Positions 23,659 through 31,837 of a DNA stretch of 38,377 bases are shown here, piece by piece. The stretch is from positions 83,019-121,395 of the forward strand of contig JAVJOO010000004.1 in assembly GCA_040216735.1 (NCBI GenBank). Direction: 5' to 3'. Position 1 is the stretch's first letter; the number at the start of each line of letters is the position of its first letter. The stretch is from Alphaproteobacteria bacterium. GTDB lineage: Bacteria; Pseudomonadota; Alphaproteobacteria; SHVP01. Under the pieces are notes generated by a model. It was given only the letters and a program-made list of their open reading frames with translations, did no database searches and was not told the origin of the DNA. The position numbers and the translations under genes were made by a program.

Positions 23659-24375
23659 ATGGTCGACATTAGAGTTCTTAAGACAATCGTTCTCACCGCG
23701 GCGCTCGCCATCGCGCTTGCACTGGCCTTTGCGTTTCCCGCCGCGGCGGGGTTCGCCGAGGGTCAAGCGGCGTTCGATCGCGGCGCCTACACCGAAGCTG
23801 CCGATATTTGGCGCCCGCTCGCCGAAGGCGGTGATGTCTGGGCGCAACACTCGCTGGGCTATCTCTACGAAAAGGGCTGGGGCGTCGAACAGAACGTGGC
23901 GCAGGCGCGCGACTGGTACCGCACAGCAGCAGAACGCGGCAATCCCAACTCGATGGTGAACCTGGGTGCGCTCTATGTGAACGGCGAAGGAGCGGACCGC
24001 GATCTCGCGCGGGGCTATACATGGTTTCGCCTTGCCGCCCTCCAGGGCCAGCCCCTGGCGGTTTTCAACATGACCTCTATCGAAATGAAATTGACCGAGG
24101 CCGACCGCCTTCGCTCGAACCATTTGGCGATGTCGATTCTGCCGCGTCTGGCCGCCAATATGACCGACGACGAAAAAGCGCAGTTGCGCGAGCGAATTGG
24201 CGAGTTCCTCGGGTCAGGCAACGGGCGGCGCACTGTTGCCTACCTCAACTCCGCTCGCCGTAAGAGCCAGTATTACGAGGGCGAGCGCAACGCGCGCGGG
24301 ACGTTGCCCACGCTCACCGCGATCGACACGGTCGGCTCCGTCAGGCCGGACGACGACGCCATCCAGCCGAACTGA
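23659..24375 (+). CDS. Sel1/TPR-repeat exported protein
   Basis: A 238-residue protein with a signal peptide (VLKTIVLTAALAIALALAFA, cleavage near AAAG) and Sel1-like repeats: AFDRGAYTEAADIWRPLAEG, then WAQHSLGYLYEKGWGVEQNV and SMVNLGALYVNGEGADRDLA. These helical repeats mediate protein contacts, here in the periplasm. The C-terminal 70 residues are less regular. The start is the ATG at 23659 after GGGAGGGG; the same frame extends upstream but without a ribosome site. It follows the DUF4197 gene by 106 nt. Confidence 0.88.
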   Translation: MVDIRVLKTIVLTAALAIALALAFAFPAAAGFAEGQAAFDRGAYTEAADIWRPLAEGGDVWAQHSLGYLYEKGWGVEQNVAQARDWYRTAAERGNPNSMVNLGALYVNGEGADRDLARGYTWFRLAALQGQPLAVFNMTSIEMKLTEADRLRSNHLAMSILPRLAANMTDDEKAQLRERIGEFLGSGNGRRTVAYLNSARRKSQYYEGERNARGTLPTLTAIDTVGSVRPDDDAIQPN

Positions 24376-24476
24376 CCGCACCCGCTTGCTCGCACTGGGG
24401 GCAGCGCGCGCGGGACGGTGACGAGGGGGCGGTCGTCCCGCTATGATCCCGGTCTGCGACAACCCGGGAGGATACC

Positions 24477-25259
24477 GTGACCGTTTCAACCGCCGCCGAT
24501 GTCTACGCGCGTGCCCGCCGCAACGACTATTCGCCCGAAGTCTGGAAGGCCCGGGTCGATCTGGCCGCTTGCTACCAGCTCTTTGACAAGAAGGGGTGGA
24601 CGGACGGCATCAACACCCATTTGTCGGCGCGGGTGCCCGGAACGGATGGACATTTTTTCTTGAAGCCCGACCGGTTGCTCTTCAACCGGGTCACTGCGTC
24701 GTCGCTCGTCGAAGTGGACAAGAACGGCGAGCGCATCGACCCCGACGACGACCCCGTGAACCCGGCTGGATCGATTATCCACAGTGCCGTGCTGGAGGGC
24801 CGCCCCGATGTCGGGTGCGTACTGCACCATCACACCGACGCGGGCATTGCCGTGTCGTCCTTGAAGGTCGGCCTGTTGCCCATGAGCCAGCACGCCCTGC
24901 AGTTCCATAACCGCATCGGCTATCACGAGTACGAAGGCGTCGCGCTGGACGATGCGGAGAAGGAGGGCCTCAAGCGCGACCTTGGGCCCCACAACGCGAT
25001 GATGTTGCGCAATCACGGCGTCCTGGTGGCGGGCGCGACCGTCGGGACGGCCTTCGCGATTTGCGACAATCTCGAGGTGGCCTGCCGCTCCCAACTCCTG
25101 GCGATGCAAACCGGGGCCGAGATCCATTTGCCCACCGAAGAAGTCCAGGAGTTTACCGCCCAGCAGTTTGCCGGCTTCCCAACCTCGCGCAACGACACGA
25201 TGGAGTGGGACGCCCTGCTGGGATGGCTCGACGACCTGGGCGCCGAATACGCGGTCTAG
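24477..25259 (+). CDS. Class II aldolase/adducin family protein
   Basis: A 260-residue protein of the FucA/AraD/adducin fold. Zinc ligands are visible as the His residues in CVLHHHTDAG, with a further His in MLRNHGVLVAG, and the N-terminal half has LAACYQLFDKKGWTDGINTHLSARVPG, the standard 'N-x-S' binding region. Many relatives are decarboxylases or epimerases rather than aldolases. The start is GTG at 24477 with GGGAGGAT 3-9 nt upstream. It is convergent with the amidase gene across 72 nt. Confidence 0.9.
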   Translation: MTVSTAADVYARARRNDYSPEVWKARVDLAACYQLFDKKGWTDGINTHLSARVPGTDGHFFLKPDRLLFNRVTASSLVEVDKNGERIDPDDDPVNPAGSIIHSAVLEGRPDVGCVLHHHTDAGIAVSSLKVGLLPMSQHALQFHNRIGYHEYEGVALDDAEKEGLKRDLGPHNAMMLRNHGVLVAGATVGTAFAICDNLEVACRSQLLAMQTGAEIHLPTEEVQEFTAQQFAGFPTSRNDTMEWDALLGWLDDLGAEYAV

Positions 25260-25331
25260 GCGGAGGGGGACCGCGCTTCTTCTTCTGGCGGCTCGCGCTA
25301 AGTTGACCGGTCCCTAGACGCAGACGATTGC

Positions 25332-26678
25332 TCACCCCAAGACGGTTTCGGTCGTCCAGCGTGCGATGGCGGCGAGGTCGGCCGTGCGCGTCTCATACCC
25401 CATCACTTGGAGGCCGACCGGAAGGCCATTTGCCGCGAGGACGGGCAACGTGAAGCAGGGATATCCGAGGTACGACCAGGGCACCTGATAGTGACGGCTC
25501 CCGGTTTCCTCGTGGCCGACCGGCGCGGGTCCGGTACAGGCCAGGGTAATGAACGCATCGAACCGGTGCGCGAAGTCTTGGGTCAACGCCCGCAGCGCAT
25601 CGCGGTGCGCGAGGGCTGCGTGGTAACGCTTTTCGCCCACCGCCCGGCCGCGGGCCAGCAAATCGTTTAGACGCGGGTTGAGTTTTTCGGCGGGATAGGC
25701 CGCGAACGGCCACTGCATTTCGTACCCGAAGATATCGAACGAATCGGCGTCAATGATCGACAGGAGTTTGTCCTGCAGCGCGGCGAGGGGGCGGTCGTCG
25801 TCGGGCGTCACGATCTCGCATCCGGCGGCGCGCAGCGCCGTCAACGCGGACTCGGTCGCGGCAAGTGTCGCCGGTCCGGCGTCGTTCCATTCGGCAAGCG
25901 GCAGCAGTGCAAGACGCCGGGGTACCCTCGCGGGCGGCAGGTCGGGTGCGCCGGGTAACGCGCGGTGACCGGTCACGCCACCTGGCAGCGCCGCCATGAT
26001 GTGCGCGGCGGCCCAGACGTCATCTAGGGCAGCGCCGATGATCCCGACATGGTCGAGGGTTGGAGAAAGCGGATGGACGCCGCCGGTGTGGATCGAGGTA
26101 AGGTTCGGTTTGAACCCAACCGCCCCGTTGAACGCCGCCGGCCGGATCACGCTCCCGCGGGTTTGCGTGCCCAGCGCCAGCGGGATCATGCCTGCGCCGA
26201 CGGCGGCGCCGGATCCCGATGACGATCCACCCGGGGTGCGTTCGAGATCGAAGGGGTTGCGGGTTTCGTTGGTGTGACCGGCGGCAAATTCAGTCGTCAC
26301 TGTTTTTCCAACCAGAACCGCGCCCGCCGCGCGCAGAGCGTGGACGCACGCAGCATCCACCGGTGCGCGCCAGTCCTTGTAGAGCGGGCTGCCCATCTGC
26401 GTCGGTAGGTCGGCGGTATAGATCATGTCTTTGACCGCGAGCGGGCAGCCGTCGAGCAGCGAGCGTGGATTGCCTTCCTTATAGCGCTGGGTTGCGGCAT
26501 CGGCGCTCGCCCGCGCGGCGGCGAAGTCGGTGACGACGAACGCCCTGACGTCGGTATCGCGCGAATCGATCACGGCGAGGCCGCGTTCGAGAAAGTCGCG
26601 CGGCGTATCGCGCCCGGCAAGGAAATTTGCCCGTGCCGCGATGAATCCGGGGTGGGGCGTCTTTGGTGAATAGGTCAT
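25332..26678 (-). CDS. Amidase signature family protein
   Basis: A 448-residue Ser-cisSer-Lys amidase. Lys83 is in CPLAVKDM, the cis-Ser lies in PGGSSSGSG (about 152-154) and the nucleophile Ser176 in GTQTRGSVIRPAAFNG. The C-terminus has PWSYLGYPCFTLP and NGLPVGLQVMGYE. Such enzymes hydrolyse aliphatic or aromatic amides, ureas or carbamates; relatives include GatA-like, allophanate and biuret hydrolases. The ATG at 26678 begins 4 nt after the stop of the crotonase gene, so it is the last gene of a three-gene operon with CoA chemistry. The native amide is unknown. Confidence 0.92.
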   Translation of the reverse strand: MTYSPKTPHPGFIAARANFLAGRDTPRDFLERGLAVIDSRDTDVRAFVVTDFAAARASADAATQRYKEGNPRSLLDGCPLAVKDMIYTADLPTQMGSPLYKDWRAPVDAACVHALRAAGAVLVGKTVTTEFAAGHTNETRNPFDLERTPGGSSSGSGAAVGAGMIPLALGTQTRGSVIRPAAFNGAVGFKPNLTSIHTGGVHPLSPTLDHVGIIGAALDDVWAAAHIMAALPGGVTGHRALPGAPDLPPARVPRRLALLPLAEWNDAGPATLAATESALTALRAAGCEIVTPDDDRPLAALQDKLLSIIDADSFDIFGYEMQWPFAAYPAEKLNPRLNDLLARGRAVGEKRYHAALAHRDALRALTQDFAHRFDAFITLACTGPAPVGHEETGSRHYQVPWSYLGYPCFTLPVLAANGLPVGLQVMGYETRTADLAAIARWTTETVLG

Positions 26679-26682
26679 CGCA

Positions 26683-27468
26683 CTAGCGCCCTTCGAAAGC
26701 CGGTTTGCGTTTTTCCATGAAGGCGCGGCGGCCCTCGACATAATCTTGGCTCTCGAAACATGCCTTCACTGCGTCGCGGGTGCGGTCCAAGTCGCGGTCT
26801 GCCGGATCCTTCGCGTGTTCCAGTGCGTTGATCTTGAAGGCGCGCACGGTCAGCGGCGCGTTGGCGGCGATGGTGTCGGTCATCTTGGCAACGGCGTCGT
26901 CCAGTCCCGACTTCGGGACCATCCGCGTGATAAGACCCATCTGATAGGCCCGGAGCGCGCCGATACGTTCGCCGGTATAGGTAATTTCCCGCGCGTGGGC
27001 GAGACCGACGACATCGGCGAGCCGGCGAAAGTTCTTGTAGACGTATCCGAGGCCGAGCTTGGCCGCGGGAATGCCGAACTGCGAATCCTCACTCGCGATG
27101 CGGAGGTCGCAACACAGTGCAACGTTCAACCCGCCCCCCAGGCAATACCCGTCGATTCGCGCGAGCGTTGGTTTCTCGATTGTCGCCAGCGCCTCGACGA
27201 AGCCAGTCGATACCTGGTCGTATTTCTTGACCGCTTCGGCTTGCGCGCGTTCGTCTTCGAACTTGGAAATGTCCGCGCCCGAGATGAACGCCTTGTCGCC
27301 GGCGCCGGTGATGCCGATCAACCGGATTGCCGGGTCGGATTTGAACCCGGCGAGGGCATCGAACGCGCCTTGCCACATGTCGAGCGACACCGCGTTGTGG
27401 CGTTCGGGGTTGTTGAACACGATCCAGGCGACGGCACCGTTCCGCTTGGTGAGAATTTTGTTGGTCAT
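26683..27468 (-). CDS. Crotonase (enoyl-CoA hydratase/isomerase) family protein lacking both catalytic Glu
   Basis: A 261-residue crotonase-fold acyl-CoA enzyme. Oxyanion-hole regions are seen as AFISGADISKF and DGYCLGGGLNVALCCDLRIA. The two glutamates of true enoyl-CoA hydratases, in GGGCE and QPEI contexts, are replaced: GGGLN here and FGIPAAKLGLGYVY later. A Tyr falls where methylmalonyl-CoA decarboxylase YgfG has its functional Tyr, though the YgfG His of GHDI is Ala. Hydration is therefore doubtful; decarboxylation, isomerisation or hydrolysis of a CoA ester are options. It lies between the CoA-transferase (2-nt gap) and the amidase (4-nt gap). Confidence 0.9.
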   Translation of the reverse strand: MTNKILTKRNGAVAWIVFNNPERHNAVSLDMWQGAFDALAGFKSDPAIRLIGITGAGDKAFISGADISKFEDERAQAEAVKKYDQVSTGFVEALATIEKPTLARIDGYCLGGGLNVALCCDLRIASEDSQFGIPAAKLGLGYVYKNFRRLADVVGLAHAREITYTGERIGALRAYQMGLITRMVPKSGLDDAVAKMTDTIAANAPLTVRAFKINALEHAKDPADRDLDRTRDAVKACFESQDYVEGRRAFMEKRKPAFEGR

Positions 27469-27470
27469 AG

Positions 27471-28658
27471 CTAAATCACTTCCTTGGTGCGGAGCGCGGC
27501 AATCTCGTCCGCGGCGTAGCCGAACGCTTCGAGGATGGTGTCGGTATCTTCGCCGTGGCGACGTGGTGCGCTCTGAACGTGGCTCGGCGTGCGCGACATG
27601 CGGATGGCCTGACCGACCAGTGTCACAGGGTCGCCGTTTGCGGGTTCTTGCGCAATGCCAAGATGCCGCACCTGGGGGTCCGCAAAGACTTGATCGATGG
27701 TATTGATCGGCCCGCTTGGCACACCCGCGGCATTCAGTGTCGCGACCCAGTGGGCGACCGTGTTGCCAGCCAGTTTGGCGTTGATCTCGTCACGTAACAC
27801 GTCACGCCGCTGCCAGCGTTCTGCGGACGAGCGAAAACGCGGGTCGTCGACCAATCCCGGTGCGTCGATCGCCGCACAAAACCGCTCCCAGATTAGCCGC
27901 CCGGTGACCCCGATGTTGAGGTGGCCGTCGGCAGCGGTGAACACACCCATCGGGGCGTGGGTCGGGTGATCGTTACCGGCTTGCGCGGGGACGTCCTCCG
28001 CGATCAGCCAACGGGCCGCTTGGAAATCGAGCATGTGGATCATCGCTTCCAGCAGCGACGTGTTGACCCACTGGCCTTCGCCCGACACTTCGCGTTCATG
28101 CAACGCCGCGAGGACGCCGTAGGCTAGGAGAATACCGGCGCAAAGGTCGGAAATCGGAATGCCGACTCGAACCGGGCCTTGTCCGGGTAGCCCGGTGATC
28201 GACATCAAGCCGCCCATCCCTTGTGCGATTTGATCGACGCCGGGACGATCGCTGTAGGGACCGTCCTGACCAAACCCTGAGATCGAGCCGTAGACGAGGC
28301 GTGGGTTGAGAGGCCGGAGATCGTCGTAAGCGATGCCGAGCCGGTCCTTCACGGCGGGGCGGTAGTTTTCCAGCACGACATCGGCGCTGGCCGCGAGGCG
28401 TTTAAAGACGGCAACGCCTTCAGGCTTCTTAAGGTCGAGGGTGATATTGCGTTTGTTGCGATGAAGGTTCGTGAAGTCGGGATCGCGGCGATCTTCGGCC
28501 ATCGGGTCGCGCGCACCGGCGGTGAATGGCGCCTCGATTTTGATCACGTCGGCGCCCCAGTCAGCCAGCATCCGCGCTGCCGTTGGGCCGGCCCGGGCGC
28601 GCGTGAGATCGAGCACGGTGAAGCGTTTCAGGGCGTCAGAGGCTGGTATACGGGGCAT
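27471..28658 (-). CDS. CaiB/BaiF (class III) CoA-transferase family protein
   Basis: A 395-residue family III CoA-transferase. Family landmarks: VLDLTRARAGPTAARMLADWGADVIKIE, then NLHRNKRNITLDLKKPEG, ADVVLENYRPAVKDRLG and SGFGQDGPYSDRPGVDQIAQ. The catalytic Asp is in PISDLCAG (about residue 170). It transfers CoA between carboxylates such as formyl-, oxalyl-, carnitine- or succinyl-CoA. It is first in the operon with the crotonase-like and amidase genes. A weak ribosome site precedes the ATG at 28658. The operon as a whole looks like a carboxylic acid degradation route with activation by CoA transfer. Confidence 0.93.
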   Translation of the reverse strand: MPRIPASDALKRFTVLDLTRARAGPTAARMLADWGADVIKIEAPFTAGARDPMAEDRRDPDFTNLHRNKRNITLDLKKPEGVAVFKRLAASADVVLENYRPAVKDRLGIAYDDLRPLNPRLVYGSISGFGQDGPYSDRPGVDQIAQGMGGLMSITGLPGQGPVRVGIPISDLCAGILLAYGVLAALHEREVSGEGQWVNTSLLEAMIHMLDFQAARWLIAEDVPAQAGNDHPTHAPMGVFTAADGHLNIGVTGRLIWERFCAAIDAPGLVDDPRFRSSAERWQRRDVLRDEINAKLAGNTVAHWVATLNAAGVPSGPINTIDQVFADPQVRHLGIAQEPANGDPVTLVGQAIRMSRTPSHVQSAPRRHGEDTDTILEAFGYAADEIAALRTKEVI

Positions 28659-28734
28659 ACTGGTTCAGCTTGCAACGGCGGTGGAGCGGCGACGTTACGC
28701 CAAATTGCAGTTCCAATTAAGTCCGGCAAGCTGG

Positions 28735-29460
28735 CTAGAATCCCAATAGCCAGCCCACCGCGTAACCCGCCGACACCATGACGACAATCACCGCGGCCAT
28801 GACTGCGATATAGGCAAACCAAGCGAATCCAGCACCGGTCAGGACCACCAACAGTACAACCGGGCCTTTCAATATGACGAAAAACAGGTCGTAGATCGCC
28901 CAACCAAGATGGAAGCGGCGCCGCGGTGGCTTAACCGGGGTGAGCGGCGGGGTTCCGATACGGTCGTGCGCGGCAAAGACCTCGTCGCGCAGTTCGCTCA
29001 TCAAGACCCAGGTACGGTCGGTGAAGTAGAAGGGGAAACCGGCCGGCGTGAAGCCGGTTTCGGCATAGGCAAATCCCCGTTCCAGCAGTTTTTGGACCAC
29101 GGGGTCTGCCGCATCGCGCGCGAATCCATTGCGGTCGCGGATCAAGCATTGCGACATCAAGCGCAGTTCTTCGGCACTTTGCTGCTGAATCTGGCGTAGG
29201 AATCCGACCGCATGTTGGGTCACCGTCGCCCGTCGAGCCAAAGCCTGATCGCGCCGTCGGCGTTCGCGACCGGCATAGTCAATAAGTTCTCCCACCGGGT
29301 CGGCGCAGCCCACAATTGCCGGCCCAAGCGCGAGCAGCGTCATGCCCAGGAAATAAGTCCAATGTTGCCAGGTCACGAGGCCGATCATCCACGCCGTCCC
29401 GAGGGGGATCAAATACGTCCAGCGCTGGAGCGAAGCGGCGAGGGTTCGGACGGGTTGCAT
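28735..29460 (-). CDS. Membrane protein of unknown function
   Basis: A 241-residue protein with two N-terminal hydrophobic helices (WTYLIPLGTAWMIGLVTW, YFLGMTLLALGPAIVG), a charged helical middle (RERRRRDQALARRATVTQHA; LRQIQQQSAEELRLMSQCL) and two or three helices at the C-terminus (DLFFVILKGPVVLLVVLTG, FAYIAVMAAVIVVMVSAGY). The middle FAYAETGFTPAGFPFYFTDR is distinct but not recognised. The ATG at 29460 is preferred over an upstream frame start at 29529. It is upstream of, and same-strand with, the CoA-transferase gene across 76 bp. Its function cannot be inferred. Confidence 0.6.
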   Translation of the reverse strand: MQPVRTLAASLQRWTYLIPLGTAWMIGLVTWQHWTYFLGMTLLALGPAIVGCADPVGELIDYAGRERRRRDQALARRATVTQHAVGFLRQIQQQSAEELRLMSQCLIRDRNGFARDAADPVVQKLLERGFAYAETGFTPAGFPFYFTDRTWVLMSELRDEVFAAHDRIGTPPLTPVKPPRRRFHLGWAIYDLFFVILKGPVVLLVVLTGAGFAWFAYIAVMAAVIVVMVSAGYAVGWLLGF

Positions 29461-29726
29461 TGCAACCGTACAGTAATGAAACAGAATTTCTGTGCCAATC
29501 CGGTTCGCCCCTCCGGAATCAAGCAACACGGTACTCTGTTCATCGACGAACTAACGACAATCGCCGAAAATTTGAATGAAGGTTTCGTTGAAGAGAAATA
29601 CCTATCGCGATACTTGCTCCTACGCGTTCGTAACGGTTCGGTACCAATCGGCGGCGCGAAAAGCCTGTGCTAGGTAATAACGCACCATGACAATTGTAAA
29701 AAAACGCCACCGAGCACCTGATTTTC

Positions 29727-30068
29727 GTGGTCCCGGGCAGAAAAGGCCCTGCCGGGTGCATCTGCGGCAAATATTGCCGGGTAAAAGATGCCGGGGGTGG
29801 GAATGACTTACCGCGCATCTTGTTATTAACCAAGAGGGGCATCCACGGGGACACGTTGAAATTCAAAGATAATTCGAATTTTAACAACTATTACGAGCAA
29901 TATTTCGAGGACTTCGAGTTGGCCCGGAACTTGCTAATTAGTTACCGGGAGTGTGGTGCCCGGAAAGCCAACGACATCGAAGCCGCTGAAATAGCGGATT
30001 TGATGACGGTCCGGTTGGAAGGGACGCCACCAAAGTTGGCGGTGAAGTTGCCGGAGTGTGATCGTTGA
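29727..30068 (+). CDS. Possible small hypothetical protein in the leader region
   Basis: An open frame of up to 113 residues beginning at a GTG. The last 70 residues look protein-like (FEDFELARNLLISYRECGAR, then AAEIADLMTVRLEG) with a third-codon-position GC bias. The first 40 residues are odd, with CICGKYC and GGG runs, and no ribosome site supports the start, so the real start may be internal. I do not recognise it. It points towards the DUF4402 genes and could be a small regulator or a decayed gene. Confidence 0.3.
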   Translation: MVPGRKGPAGCICGKYCRVKDAGGGNDLPRILLLTKRGIHGDTLKFKDNSNFNNYYEQYFEDFELARNLLISYRECGARKANDIEAAEIADLMTVRLEGTPPKLAVKLPECDR

Positions 30069-30086
30069 CACATCTACCGGCGGTAG
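30065..30086 (+). promoter_or_regulatory. TTGACA next to palindrome CTACCG-G-CGGTAG
   Basis: A consensus-like -35 hexamer TTGACA (30065-30070) is followed three bases later by a perfect palindrome, CTACCG (30074-30079), G, CGGTAG (30081-30086). A palindrome inside the spacer of a candidate promoter is a typical repressor site. No convincing -10 is seen at 17 bp, so the promoter part is tentative. It lies 325 nt upstream of the first DUF4402 gene. Confidence 0.3.
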
Positions 30087-30410
30087 AACTGTCGTAAGAG
30101 GATGTTGGACGCTTAGGTAGGGAAATGGAATTGAAATTGCCCTCTCGACGCAACAACCCTGTTAACGCCGATCGCTTTCAACAGCGGCCGGAAGTTTCGC
30201 AGGACCTCTAAGGGGCGGTCGATGGTTGTCGGTCGCATAAGAGGGCGCGCCATTACAGGAACGCCTGAGAAGAAATTCTCACCGGTAACGGAGCTTAGTC
30301 AGAACGACGGGTTCCAGGCCCAAGCCGCCCGCCAGGTGGTGAAGGTGACGATCGGGAGAGAATCCCTCGAACTATAGGCAGCCTAAACGAGGAACCACTT
30401 CAAAGTAGGG

Positions 30411-30998
30411 ATGAGTAAAATGAAACTTTTCAAACTTCACCATGTTGCGTTTGCCGCTGTTGCGGCGCTCGCTGTCGTGGCTTTTGGCGCGCAGGATGCG
30501 AAGGCCCAAAGCCAGACCGTTAACTACACCGCTTCGGTTACCGTTCAGAACACCTTTACCGTCGCCAACACGACCCCGCTGTCGTTCGGTACGGTGGCCG
30601 CTGTTTCGGACACCACGCTCGGCACCAGCCAGGCGCAAATTGTGTTGCAGGCCAACTCGGGCACGGCAGCTGTCACGCAGGGCGTGGGTAACACCTCTCG
30701 TCTGCTCAGCATCGTTGCGCCGACCCCTGGCGTGATCAGTATCTCGGCCGCACCGCCGAGCACGGCTCTGACGATCACCAACGGCGCGCAGATCTCATTG
30801 ACGAACCCGGCCGATGGGACTGCGCCTGGGTTCTTCTTCACGCCGTCCGCGGTTGGGGCTGGCTTCAGCAGCACCACCAGTGCGACCGGTACGTTGACGG
30901 TCAATGTGGGCGGGACGCTGACGACCAAGCAGCAGGTGTCGGGCGCCTATTCCGACGGCACGTACACCGGGACGTACGCCGTAACGTTCGCGTTCTAG
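30411..30998 (+). CDS. DUF4402 surface-subunit-like exported protein, copy 1
   Basis: A 195-residue secreted protein. The signal peptide (KLHHVAFAAVAALAVVAFG, cleavage near DAKAQ) is followed by a Thr/Ser/Ala-rich all-beta region: VNYTASVTVQNTFTV, PLSFGTVAAVSDTT, LLSIVAPTPGVISI and GGTLTTKQQV, ending SDGTYTGTYAVTFAF. This is the DUF4402 pattern, with an aromatic C-terminal strand like many pilin or adhesin subunits. A second in-frame ATG at 30420 has AGGG at better spacing and could be the true start. It is first in a tandem pair, upstream of chaperone and usher genes, so a polymerising fibre subunit is the best inference. Confidence 0.85.
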   Translation: MSKMKLFKLHHVAFAAVAALAVVAFGAQDAKAQSQTVNYTASVTVQNTFTVANTTPLSFGTVAAVSDTTLGTSQAQIVLQANSGTAAVTQGVGNTSRLLSIVAPTPGVISISAAPPSTALTITNGAQISLTNPADGTAPGFFFTPSAVGAGFSSTTSATGTLTVNVGGTLTTKQQVSGAYSDGTYTGTYAVTFAF

Positions 30999-31016
30999 GA
31001 CGTTGTAGGCTCTTTG

Positions 31017-31050
31017 TTTTCGTAGGCCGGTTCGGTCCGGCCTACGAAAA
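31017..31050. terminator. Perfect 14-bp hairpin between the two DUF4402 genes
   Basis: TTTTCGTAGGCCGG (31017-31030) and CCGGCCTACGAAAA (31037-31050) are perfectly complementary around TTCGGT. There is no T run after it on the + strand beyond the stem, so it may be a partial terminator, a processing or stability hairpin, or a bidirectional element rather than a full stop. Confidence 0.6.
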
Positions 31051-31117
31051 TGCACTTCTCAAATAATTGGTCCGCGTTGGACGCCGACGTCTTCTGCGGA
31101 CAGGCTAGGTAGATAAC

Positions 31118-31705
31118 ATGTTCAATAGATTAATAAGCAAACTCAGTGCCTTGGCGGTTGTCGCTCTTGCGGGTGTTGCGTTCGCTGGGATGACCGGTAC
31201 GGCCCTTGCACAGAGCCAGACGGTCAACTACACGGCTTCCGTCACGGTTCAGAACACCTTCAACGTCGGGATGACGACCCCGCTGACGTTCGGGACCGTT
31301 GCGGCAGTATCGGATACGACGACTGTTGGCACCCAGGCTCAGATCGTGCTCCAAGCGAACTCGGGTACCACAGCCGTCACCCAAGGGGCGGGTGGCAACG
31401 CCTCCCGGCTCTTGAGCATCGTCGCGCCGACCCCCGGTGTGATCGCTATTGACTCGGCTCCGCCGAGCACGGCGATTACCATCACCAATGGGTCGCAAAT
31501 TTCGCTAAGCAACCCGGCCGACGCTAACGCCCCGGGCTTCTTCTTCACGCCTTCCGCTGTGGCTGCGGGCTTCAACAACACCACAAGTGCCGCTGGCGCT
31601 CTGACGGTCAACGTTGGTGGAACGCTGACGACCAAACAGCAAGTCACCAATGCGTACTCCGACGGCACTTATACGGGATCGTTCTCCGTTACCTTTGCGT
31701 TCTAA
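31118..31705 (+). CDS. DUF4402 surface-subunit-like exported protein, copy 2
   Basis: A 195-residue paralogue of the preceding gene; the mature parts agree at about four of five residues by eye, while the signal peptides differ (LSALAVVALAGVAFAGMTG, cleavage near ALAQS). It shares QTVNYTASVTVQNTF, TFGTVAAVSDTT, AQIVLQANSG, PGFFFTPSAV and SDGTYTGS. The ribosome site AGGTAG precedes the ATG at 31118. A strong terminator follows the gene. Two near-identical subunits in tandem suggest a recent duplication giving major and minor or alternating subunits of one fibre. Confidence 0.85.
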   Translation: MFNRLISKLSALAVVALAGVAFAGMTGTALAQSQTVNYTASVTVQNTFNVGMTTPLTFGTVAAVSDTTTVGTQAQIVLQANSGTTAVTQGAGGNASRLLSIVAPTPGVIAIDSAPPSTAITITNGSQISLSNPADANAPGFFFTPSAVAAGFNNTTSAAGALTVNVGGTLTTKQQVTNAYSDGTYTGSFSVTFAF

Positions 31706-31738
31706 GGTTTCGTAAAACCGTCGATCCAAGAGACAAGG

Positions 31739-31771
31739 CCCCGCGGATAGTTCGCTATCTGCGGGGTTTTT
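31739..31771 (+). terminator. Rho-independent terminator after DUF4402 copy 2
   Basis: A 12-bp stem (CCCCGCGGATAG with CTATCTGCGGGG, one G-U pair) with a TTCG tetraloop and a TTTTT run at 31767-31771. It separates the two abundant subunits from the third subunit, chaperone and usher genes. Confidence 0.9.
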
Positions 31772-31837
31772 GTTTGTTTACGGCGCGTCAAGGTTTACCA
31801 ATTACGATCGCGTCACTGTCGAAACGGAGTCAATGAA

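Larger units (their letters stand above)
29530..30410. other. Long lower-GC leader before the surface-fibre cluster
   Basis: About 880 bp between the membrane-protein gene and the first DUF4402 gene. It is less GC-rich than the genes on either side. It contains one weak open frame (29727-30068), a palindrome beside a TTGACA hexamer (30065-30086) and several CCGGG-containing short repeats at 29733-29798. An additional 65-residue frame (29476-29673) is possible but weak. The length and composition suggest a complex regulatory region for the fibre genes or a remnant of inserted DNA. Confidence 0.45.

Noticed and set aside
29476-29673. 65-codon + strand frame beginning MKQNFC
   Set aside because: It lacks a ribosome site and overlaps the likely promoter of the divergent membrane-protein gene; weak composition evidence only.
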